Part shown: in pieces, positions 1-5,002 of the stretch
Position numbering within the stretch: the stretch's first letter is position 1
Layout of the letters: every line of letters begins with the position of its first letter
Source of the DNA: an uncultured Phascolarctobacterium sp.
GTDB taxonomy: Bacteria; Bacillota; Negativicutes; Acidaminococcales; Acidaminococcaceae
DNA: 11,156 nt
Assembly: GCA_900553055.1 (NCBI GenBank)
Contig: USBV01000041.1
Span: forward strand, 1-11,156
Direction of reading: 5' to 3'
Notes under the pieces: model-generated
Told to the model about the DNA's origin: nothing
What the model saw: only the letters and a program-made list of their open reading frames with translations
The model's database searches: none
Made by a program: the position numbers and the translations under genes

Positions 1-55
1 CTCAGGAGCTAGTGGGGGCAACCCCGTGGAGGTTCAAATCCTCTCTACCGCACCA
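1..55 (+). tRNA. tRNA-Leu(CAG), 5' part outside the window
   Basis: The window opens inside the anticodon loop: C32-T33, anticodon CAG at 3-5, then G37-A38. It is followed by the stem half GCTAG, a long variable arm with a GGGG/CCCC stem, a T-arm (GAGG-TTCAAAT-CCTC), the acceptor strand and an encoded CCA at 53-55. The long variable arm and CAG anticodon give leucine. The 5' half cannot be checked. Confidence 0.9.
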
Positions 56-85
56 TTTTTATATTCAAGGTTATTTCCCAAAGAC

Positions 86-171
86 GCGGTCGTGGTGGAA
101 CGGCAGACACGCCACTTTGAGGGGGTGGTGGGAGAAATCCCGTATGGGTTCAAATCCCATCGACCGCACCA
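86..171 (+). tRNA. tRNA-Leu(GAG)
   Basis: The acceptor stem GCGGTCG (86-92) pairs with CGACCGC near the 3' end, followed by discriminator A and encoded CCA (169-171). The anticodon stem CCACT/GGTGG encloses the loop TTGAGGG with anticodon GAG at 119-121. A long variable arm with GGGA/TCCC pairing and a T-arm TGGG-TTCAAAT-CCCA mark it as a class II tRNA. It lies 30 bp behind the Leu(CAG) gene and is followed by a terminator. Confidence 0.95.
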
Positions 172-183
172 ATTTGTTAAGAC

Positions 184-210
184 AGACGTTGCAATTGCAG
201 CGTCTTTTTT
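184..210 (+). terminator. Intrinsic terminator of the Leu(CAG)-Leu(GAG) tRNA unit
   Basis: Arms AGACG (184-188) and CGTCT (201-205) pair, and the stem extends inwards through a T-G pair and TGC/GCA to the loop AATT. A run of T (205-210) follows directly. It is placed 12 bp after the Leu(GAG) CCA end. Confidence 0.85.
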
Positions 211-257
211 GTTGCTCAAGTATCTTTAAAAAAATCTAAAAAAGTGCAAAAAAGGTG

Positions 258-286
258 TTGACAAAACTGCGCCGATGCTTTATACT
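258..286 (+). promoter_or_regulatory. Sigma-A promoter of the Gly-Cys-Leu tRNA operon
   Basis: Consensus -35 TTGACA (258-263), a 17-bp spacer, and -10 TATACT (281-286). The expected start near 293 leaves a leader of about 25 nt before tRNA-Gly. Its strength fits a stable-RNA operon. Confidence 0.9.
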
Positions 287-318
287 TATATTCGTTGCTG
301 ATGCACTAGCGACAAGAT

Positions 319-393
<75 letters not shown>

Positions 394-401
394 CCTTTCA
401 A

Positions 402-475
402 GGCGACATAGCCAAGCGGTAAGGCAGAGGTCTGCAAAACCTTTATCCCCAGTTCGATTCTGGGTGTCGCCTCCA
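402..475 (+). tRNA. tRNA-Cys(GCA)
   Basis: Acceptor GGCGACA pairs with TGTCGCC. The anticodon loop CTGCAAA carries GCA at 434-436. T-arm CCCAG-TTCGATT-CTGGG, discriminator T and encoded CCA at 473-475. It lies 8 bp behind tRNA-Gly, so the two are co-transcribed. Confidence 0.95.
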
Positions 476-501
476 TTTTTATTTCTTTTTTTAGATTGTC
501 T

Positions 502-590
502 GCCGCGGTGGCGGAACTGGCAGACGCAAGGGACTTAAAATCCCTCGGGTAGTGATACCCGTACCGGTTCGATTCCGGTCCGCGGCACCA
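502..590 (+). tRNA. tRNA-Leu(TAA)
   Basis: Acceptor GCCGCGG pairs with CCGCGGC. The anticodon stem AGGGA/TCCCT holds the loop CTTAAAA with anticodon TAA at 536-538. Long variable arm (CGGGT...ACCCG), T-arm with TTCGATT, encoded CCA at 588-590. Last gene of the operon and the third leucine tRNA in the cluster. Confidence 0.96.
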
Positions 591-610
591 AACAATGATA
601 TACGCTTATT

Positions 611-626
611 ATCATTTATAAATGAT
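611..626 (+). repeat. Perfect 16-bp palindrome, possible operator
   Basis: ATCATTTA followed by its exact reverse complement TAAATGAT. The upstream AATGATA (594-600) is a further inverted match to TATCATT (610-616), so three ATCATT-type half-sites lie within 33 bp. It is AT-rich, and no regulator is known from the sequence. Confidence 0.35.
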
Positions 627-640
627 TTAAGTAAGGAAGG

Positions 641-674
641 CTGATTGAATTCTTAGAGAATCAATCAGTTTTTT
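641..674 (+). terminator. Intrinsic terminator behind the tRNA operon and in front of fic1
   Basis: Perfect 8-bp stem CTGATTGA (641-648) / TCAATCAG (661-668) with a 12-nt loop, followed by six T (669-674). It terminates the Gly-Cys-Leu tRNA transcript. It ends only 29 bp before the fic1 start codon, with no promoter visible in between, so it could also act as a read-through or attenuation point for fic1. Confidence 0.8.
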
Positions 675-703
675 GTATTCTCAAGATGACTCAGGAGATT
701 CCT

Positions 704-1309
704 ATGACCATAGAGAATAAATTGGGCATTACTAATTCTGCGGAGCTGGCCAAGGAAGAAGAGCGACTCAGCAAAATACAAGCTATAAAACTATTTGAGA
801 GTGATGCTTTGGCGAATCTACCGGCCGGAAAATTTTCGACACTGGCTTTCATTCATGAGTATCTTTTTCGCGATATCTATAGCTTTGCGGGAGAGATTCG
901 TGATGTGAATATTGCTAAGGGTAACTTTCGCTTTGCTCCCTTGATGTACCTGCGGGAGGCTCTGCAGCATTTGGACACCATGCCCCAAGGTACTTTTGAC
1001 GAAATAGTGGAAAAGTATGTAGAGATGAATATTGCTCATCCCTTTCGCGAGGGTAATGGCCGTAGCATGCGGATTTGGCTGGACGATATGCTGAAAAAAG
1101 AGCTGGGGCAGTGCATTGATTGGTCTGTTGTGGATAAAGAGGATTATCTTTTGGCTATGGAGAGGAGCCCCATTCGCGATATTGAAATTAAGCATGTGCT
1201 CAGCAAGGCTTTGACTAATAACATTGCCGACCGCCTTACCTATATGAAGGGCTTGGATGTGAGCTATCACATCGAAGGCTACAATGCTTATAAGGCCGAA
1301 GAGTTGTAA
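704..1309 (+). CDS. fic: Class III Fic-domain protein (predicted AMP-transferase)
   Basis: A 201-aa protein. Fic domains usually transfer AMP from ATP to a hydroxyl side chain of a target protein. The full catalytic motif HPFREGNGR is at residues 112-120, with the catalytic His112 and anion-hole and phosphate-binding residues intact. Near the C-terminus, SYHIEG (187-192) matches the S-x3-E-G self-inhibitory helix of class III enzymes such as Neisseria NmFic (about 190 aa), with Glu191 as the predicted inhibitory residue. So the protein should be autoinhibited as a monomer or oligomer, without a separate antitoxin. I chose ATG 704 over ATG 686 because AGGAG (693-697) sits 6 bp upstream and the family begins at this residue. 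No signal peptide, so cytoplasmic. It stands alone between two terminators, directly downstream of the tRNA operon. The target protein cannot be told from sequence. Confidence 0.93.
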   Translation: MTIENKLGITNSAELAKEEERLSKIQAIKLFESDALANLPAGKFSTLAFIHEYLFRDIYSFAGEIRDVNIAKGNFRFAPLMYLREALQHLDTMPQGTFDEIVEKYVEMNIAHPFREGNGRSMRIWLDDMLKKELGQCIDWSVVDKEDYLLAMERSPIRDIEIKHVLSKALTNNIADRLTYMKGLDVSYHIEGYNAYKAEEL

Positions 1310-1344
1310 GGCTTTGGAGTGCAACTGTATCATTCTGGTGATAC

Positions 1345-1362
1345 AAATTTATAAAGATAAAA
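1345..1362 (+). repeat. Copy 1 of an exact 18-bp direct repeat
   Basis: The 18-mer starting AAATTTATAAAG lies between the fic1 stop and its terminator. An identical copy is at 2550-2567, behind fic2 and also just before a terminator. A 7-bp hairpin (TGTATCA 1326-1332 / TGATACA 1339-1345) abuts this copy. Confidence 0.8.
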
Positions 1363-1364
1363 CA

Positions 1365-1398
1365 AGAGCTAGGAGACGGCGCACTCCTAGCTCTTTTC
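1365..1398 (+). terminator. Intrinsic terminator of fic1
   Basis: Perfect 11-bp stem AGAGCTAGGAG (1365-1375) / CTCCTAGCTCT (1384-1394), 8-nt loop, and a T-rich tail. It isolates fic1 from the promoter of the second fic gene. Confidence 0.92.
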
Positions 1399-1423
1399 TT
1401 TAGGCCAAAATCCACTTGTGAGA

Positions 1424-1452
1424 TTGACTATTCCCTTAAAAATCAATATAAT
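1424..1452 (+). promoter_or_regulatory. Near-consensus sigma-A promoter of the second fic gene
   Basis: -35 TTGACT (1424-1429), 17-bp spacer, perfect -10 TATAAT (1447-1452); predicted start near 1459, 22 nt ahead of the ATG. Such a strong promoter in front of a Fic enzyme implies repression most of the time, and candidate operators overlap it. Confidence 0.88.
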
Positions 1453-1481
1453 ATAAGGGAAAGAGGTGGAGGCTAAGGGAA
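1431..1481 (+). promoter_or_regulatory. Candidate operator: three TAAGGGAA half-sites around the fic2 promoter and RBS
   Basis: TTCCCTTA (1431-1438) and TAAGGGAA (1454-1461) form a perfect inverted repeat with 15 bp between the arms, enclosing the -10 box. A third copy, TAAGGGAA (1474-1481), lies exactly 20 bp further on in the same orientation, between the Shine-Dalgarno sequence and the ATG. Binding here would block polymerase. The winged helix at the end of fic2 makes autoregulation a natural hypothesis. The 8-mer alone also occurs by chance inside genes (for example 6050 and 9666), so only the arrangement carries weight. Confidence 0.5.
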
Positions 1482-2527
1482 TGAGAACTTTTAATTACTC
1501 AATTATCAAGAATCAAAAATGGGATTCTGAGACTCTTGGACTTATTGCTGCAATCTATAAAGAGTGTGGCAAGCAAGAGCTTTATTTGAAGCAACGCCCG
1601 GATGAATTAGAAAAGCTGGTTGAAATCGCCAAGATTCATAGTACAGAAGCGTCCAATGCAATTGAAGGTATTGTAACCACCAATACACGCATTAAGCAGC
1701 TTGTGGAGGAGAAGACTGCTCCCAGGAACAGAGACGAGCAGGAAATTGCTGGATATCGAGATGTGCTCTCTATCATTCACGCAAGCTACGATGCCATCCC
1801 TCTGTCAAAGAACTATATACTGCAGCTGCATAAGATTATGTACAGCCATATGCACAATCCCATGGCCGGCCAGACAAAAAACGTACAGAATTATATCAGC
1901 GCTACCTTTCCTGATGGTCACAGCAAAATACTTTTTACGCCTTTGGCTCCATTCGAGACGCCGGAAGCACTGGATAGGATTTGCGAGGAGTACAATAAGG
2001 TTATTGGCAATATGGAATTAGAGGCCTTGATTGCGATTCCTATCTTCATTCACGATTTTCTGTGTATTCATCCATTTAACGATGGCAATGGAAGAATGAG
2101 CCTCTTGCTTACGACGTTACTTTTATATCGCAGCGGATTTTATGTTGGCAAATATATTTCCCTAGAGGCAAAAATTGCCAAAAACAAGGATTTATATTAT
2201 GCTGCACTAAGCCGTGCACAGCATGGCTGGCATGAAGGAACTGAGGATGTTGTTCCTTTCATTAAATATCTGCTCGGCACCATTCTAGCTTCCTATAAAG
2301 ACTTTGGGGACAGATTTGCAATCGTGGAAGAGAAGCTTCCTGCCATTGAGATAGTCCGTAAGGCTTCTTTAAATATAATCGGTCGTTTTACGAAGCAGGA
2401 TATCAGGGAACAGTGTCCTTCTCTAAGCCTTAGCTCTGTTGAAGGTGCGCTGCGGAAAATGGTGGCAGCCGGTGAACTGAAGCGGGAAGGGGCCGGAAAA
2501 GCAACCCGCTATATTCGCTTGCAATAG
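1481..2527 (+). CDS. Class II Fic-domain protein with C-terminal winged helix
   Basis: A 348-aa protein. The N-terminal helical Fic_N-like region contains SNAIEG (58-63), the S/T-x3-E inhibitory motif of class II Fic enzymes (Glu62). The Fic core carries HPFNDGNGR (197-205). The C-terminal ~55 residues (about 295-348) look like a winged helix, with TKQDI, a recognition-helix-like SLSSVEGALRKM, and the wing REGAGKATRY, common in this Fic family. The usual motif continues GRxxR; here it reads GRMSL, so the second Arg is Leu208 (codon CTC at 2102-2104). That Arg normally contacts the ATP gamma-phosphate and the inhibitory Glu. ATG 1481 is preferred over GTG 1466 because GGAGG (1468-1472) precedes it by 8 bp. 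It has its own promoter and terminator. Predicted cytoplasmic AMPylator; activity is uncertain because of Leu208. Confidence 0.9.
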   Translation: MRTFNYSIIKNQKWDSETLGLIAAIYKECGKQELYLKQRPDELEKLVEIAKIHSTEASNAIEGIVTTNTRIKQLVEEKTAPRNRDEQEIAGYRDVLSIIHASYDAIPLSKNYILQLHKIMYSHMHNPMAGQTKNVQNYISATFPDGHSKILFTPLAPFETPEALDRICEEYNKVIGNMELEALIAIPIFIHDFLCIHPFNDGNGRMSLLLTTLLLYRSGFYVGKYISLEAKIAKNKDLYYAALSRAQHGWHEGTEDVVPFIKYLLGTILASYKDFGDRFAIVEEKLPAIEIVRKASLNIIGRFTKQDIREQCPSLSLSSVEGALRKMVAAGELKREGAGKATRYIRLQ

Positions 2528-2549
2528 TGTATAAAAGCTTTACATATCG

Positions 2550-2567
2550 AAATTTATAAAGATAAAA
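2550..2567 (+). repeat. Copy 2 of the exact 18-bp direct repeat
   Basis: Identical over 18 bp to 1345-1362, 1205 bp downstream, and in the same context (after a fic stop codon, before a terminator). The bases immediately on either side differ between copies. Confidence 0.8.
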
Positions 2568-2570
2568 TAA

Positions 2571-2625
2571 AAAGTCTGAGAGTTCCTCATTGTTTAGCGT
2601 GGCTAGTTCTCAGGCTTTATTTTCT
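2571..2625. terminator. Bidirectional terminator between fic2 and ilvD
   Basis: An 11-bp stem AAAGTCTGAGA (2571-2581) / TCTCAGGCTTT (2608-2618) with one G-T pair and a 26-nt loop. A T-rich tail follows on the plus strand, and the A-rich stretch before it gives a U-run on the minus strand. The convergent genes fic2 and ilvD can share it. Confidence 0.8.
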
Positions 2626-2628
2626 TGT

Positions 2629-4311
2629 TTATTTTAATACACCGCCCTTGTCAGCGCTTTGCGCGTCGCGAGCGTAGCGGGCAAGGTAGCCTGTTGTTTG
2701 AGGGGGAGTATAATGGAAGCTTTGCTTGCGCAGCTCCAGCTTCTCTGCGTCAACAAGCAGCTCAAGAGTACGTTTTTCTACATCGATAATGATTCTATCT
2801 CCATCCTGCACAAGGGCCAAGGGGCCTCCTTCTGCAGCTTCAGGGGAAATATGACCGATGAAGCAGCCGTTATTCGTGCCGGAGAAGCGCCCGTCAGTGA
2901 TGAGTGCGGTGGTTTTAGCCAATCCTTGGCCGTAGAGCAGCTTCATGGGCTTAAACATTTCCGGCATACCGGGAGCACCCTTGGGGCCTGCGTAGCGGAT
3001 GACAACTACATGTCCATCCTTTATCAAACGTTTGCCGATTGCTGCATTGGCTTCATCTTCACCGTTAAAGCAAATGGCGGTGCCTTCGAAATGTCTTACC
3101 TCGGGCGCGATGGCCGCGGGCTTGGCCACTGCTGTGTTAGGACAAAGGTTGCCGTGCATGATGGCAAGGCCAGCAAGGTTGGAAAAGGGTTGGGACATAT
3201 CCGTAATTACGTTTTCATTAGTATTGTATGGATTGTGCCATTTGTGTAAGTTTTCAGCGATAGTATTGCCGGTTACAGTGAGACAGTCATTGTATAGGAC
3301 TTCAGCCATTTTTTTCTGCACTTGGGGAATACCGCCGGCAAGATAAAAATCCTCTGCCTGATAAATATCGGAGGCGGGGCAGATTTTGGCAATTAAAGGG
3401 ATGCTGCGACCGTATTCTTCCAGCCAGCCCATAACTTTTTCGGCAGCAATACCAAGCTCATGAGCAATAGCTATGATATGGATAACACAATTGGTGGAGC
3501 CTCCGGTGGCCATGAGGACCATGATGGAGTTCTTGATGGCTTCTTCAGTCATGATCATGCGGGAAGTGAGACCGTTTTTGACCATCTGGACGATAGTTTC
3601 ACCAGTACGCAATGCTACGCGGGTTCTTTCATTATAAACAGCAGGGATGGCAGCGGAGCCAGGAAGGCTCATGCCAAGGGCTTCAGCCATGCAGCACATA
3701 GAGTTGGCTGTGGCCATGTGCTGGCAGGAGCCAATGGTAGGACAGCTAATTTCCATAAGGTTGATTACTTCGTCGTGAGTGATTTTACCTGCCTGATACA
3801 TGCCGTAGGCCTCTTCGCTGGAGGTGGAATCGGATTTGCGCTTGCTGGCAAAGGCTGGGCCACCAAGCATGCAGCCACCGGCCAGAAAGATGCAGGGGAT
3901 GTCAAGACGTGCAGCAGCCATGAGCATACCGGGAACAGTTTTGTCGCAGGAGCCTACAAGGACAAGGCCATTAAGCCTGTGTGCTTTAGCCATGATTTCT
4001 ATACCGTCGGCAACGATTTCCCTAGAGGGCAGGGAGTAAAGGGAACCGTTATGGGTGGTGCAGACACCATCGCAGACAGCGATGCAGCCGAATTCAACGG
4101 GGGTGCCACCAGCACGGTATACTCCGTATTTTACTTGTTCGGAGAGCTCACGCAGGTTTTTGTGGCCGGGGACTATATCGGTGAAGGAGTCGCAAATGCC
4201 GATAACGGGGCGACTAAAATCATCATCACTGAAGCCACTGGCTTTATAAAGGGCACGGCATGATATCATTTCGTCGTTCATGAAAGTGCCTTGATTAAAT
4301 TTTTGTGTCAT
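2629..4311 (-). CDS. ilvD: Dihydroxy-acid dehydratase (IlvD/Edd family)
   Basis: A 560-aa protein of normal IlvD length. IlvD dehydrates 2,3-dihydroxy acids to 2-keto acids, the step before transamination to valine and isoleucine, using an Fe-S cluster and Mg2+. Visible signatures are SFTDIVPGH (42-50), SLPSRE (93-98), the cluster Cys122 and the usually carbamylated Lys124 in SCDKTVPGM, and SCPTIGSC (189-196, Cys196). ITDGRFSG and GHISPEAAEGGP follow in the C-terminal half, with SADKGGV near the end. The position before His50 is Gly, as in the E. coli-type enzyme, not the extra Cys of [2Fe-2S] relatives, so a [4Fe-4S]-type cluster is likely (inference). The ATG at 4281 (residue 11) has an AAGG 7 bp upstream and is an alternative start. 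The gene is alone, with no other ilv gene here, so a sugar-acid dehydratase role is possible but less likely. Confidence 0.86.
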   Translation of the reverse strand: MTQKFNQGTFMNDEMISCRALYKASGFSDDDFSRPVIGICDSFTDIVPGHKNLRELSEQVKYGVYRAGGTPVEFGCIAVCDGVCTTHNGSLYSLPSREIVADGIEIMAKAHRLNGLVLVGSCDKTVPGMLMAAARLDIPCIFLAGGCMLGGPAFASKRKSDSTSSEEAYGMYQAGKITHDEVINLMEISCPTIGSCQHMATANSMCCMAEALGMSLPGSAAIPAVYNERTRVALRTGETIVQMVKNGLTSRMIMTEEAIKNSIMVLMATGGSTNCVIHIIAIAHELGIAAEKVMGWLEEYGRSIPLIAKICPASDIYQAEDFYLAGGIPQVQKKMAEVLYNDCLTVTGNTIAENLHKWHNPYNTNENVITDMSQPFSNLAGLAIMHGNLCPNTAVAKPAAIAPEVRHFEGTAICFNGEDEANAAIGKRLIKDGHVVVIRYAGPKGAPGMPEMFKPMKLLYGQGLAKTTALITDGRFSGTNNGCFIGHISPEAAEGGPLALVQDGDRIIIDVEKRTLELLVDAEKLELRKQSFHYTPPQTTGYLARYARDAQSADKGGVLK

Positions 4312-4330
4312 GGTGGAAAGGGCCTTTCTG

Positions 4331-4359
4331 TTAGAATTGGGAAATACTATACATTCTAA
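4331..4359. promoter_or_regulatory. Inverted repeat in the ilvD upstream region, possible operator
   Basis: TTAGAAT (4331-4337) and ATTCTAA (4353-4359) form a perfect 7-bp inverted repeat with 15 bp between the arms. A possible minus-strand -10 for ilvD (TATAGT, complement of 4346-4351) lies between the arms, but its -35 is poor. It is not a convincing CodY box, and no T-box leader is seen. Confidence 0.35.
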
Positions 4360-4403
4360 AATTCGCCTTCATTAGCGTTATTCCTGCTTGTGATTATGGT
4401 TTG

Positions 4404-4412
4404 TGGTATAAT
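4404..4412 (+). promoter_or_regulatory. Extended -10 promoter for the nudix-trx-ACT unit
   Basis: TGG directly followed by TATAAT (4407-4412) gives the TGnTATAAT extended -10. No good -35 exists at 17 bp, which such promoters tolerate. The start near 4419 leaves about 55 nt of leader before the Nudix ATG. Confidence 0.7.
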
Positions 4413-4474
4413 TAAAAAAGAAGGTAATTTTTGGATTAAAGTTTGTTGTAGAGTGGTGCTAGGAGTGATGGTTT

Positions 4475-4954
4475 ATGAATAAGCACAATACATCTTTGCT
4501 TGCGGCTGTTTTTGCTAAGGCAGCAGATAATAAGAAGATGACTCGCGGGAATGCGGGTATAGTTATTTATGCTAGGGATATCAAGAAGTTTTATTTATGC
4601 AAGCGTGGTGATGACCTTGGGTGGTGTTCCCCAGCTGGTCATCCGGATAAAACCGACAAGGACGCAAAGGCTACAGCCATTCGTGAATGCGCGGAGGAAA
4701 GCGGCTACGTCTTTGCCGAGGATGAAGTGAAATTTATCGGGAATATTTTGTGCTACGCCAAGGGGCGCTATCATGAAAGTGCTATTTTTGTGGCGGAGCT
4801 GAATAGTGAAGAGGCTCGCAGTAAAAGAAGCTGCAAGACGGATGGTGAAATGACTGCATGGCAGTGGGTTAGCGTGGAGGAAATGCTGGCGATGGATGTA
4901 TTTTTGCCTACGCTGATTGCTATAAATCTGTTTTTAGAAAAATGTGAGCTGTGA
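4475..4954 (+). CDS. Nudix hydrolase family protein
   Basis: A 159-aa protein, typical Nudix length. The second half of the Nudix box is clear: RECAEESGY at residues 70-78, matching REUxEExGU, which binds the metal and the diphosphate. The first half, from PAG (53-55) through HPDKTDKDA, has one extra residue and Asp instead of the usual Glu. So it departs from Gx5Ex7 and may shift metal binding. Flanking strands (GIVIYARD, FYLCKRG, GWCSPAGH) fit the Nudix fold. These enzymes hydrolyse nucleoside-diphosphate-linked substrates; the substrate cannot be inferred. AGGAG (4461-4465) lies 9 bp before the ATG. First gene of a probable operon with the thioredoxin-reductase fusion 48 bp downstream. Cytoplasmic. 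Confidence 0.88.
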   Translation: MNKHNTSLLAAVFAKAADNKKMTRGNAGIVIYARDIKKFYLCKRGDDLGWCSPAGHPDKTDKDAKATAIRECAEESGYVFAEDEVKFIGNILCYAKGRYHESAIFVAELNSEEARSKRSCKTDGEMTAWQWVSVEEMLAMDVFLPTLIAINLFLEKCEL

Positions 4955-5002
4955 AAGTATTGCTAGCTAGTGAATATTATGCAGAAGATTAAGGAGAAGC
5001 TT

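Noticed and set aside
818-1333. A 171-codon minus-strand frame opposite fic1
   Set aside because: It mirrors the codons of a clear Fic gene and has no domain or RBS.
3460-4263. A 267-codon plus-strand frame inside ilvD
   Set aside because: Antisense shadow of a strongly conserved dehydratase: low-complexity Gly/His/Ala/Asp composition, no RBS, no domain.
4312-4474. T-box or other amino-acid leader upstream of ilvD
   Set aside because: No specifier loop, T-box core or attenuator hairpin is found on the minus strand; the leader is short.
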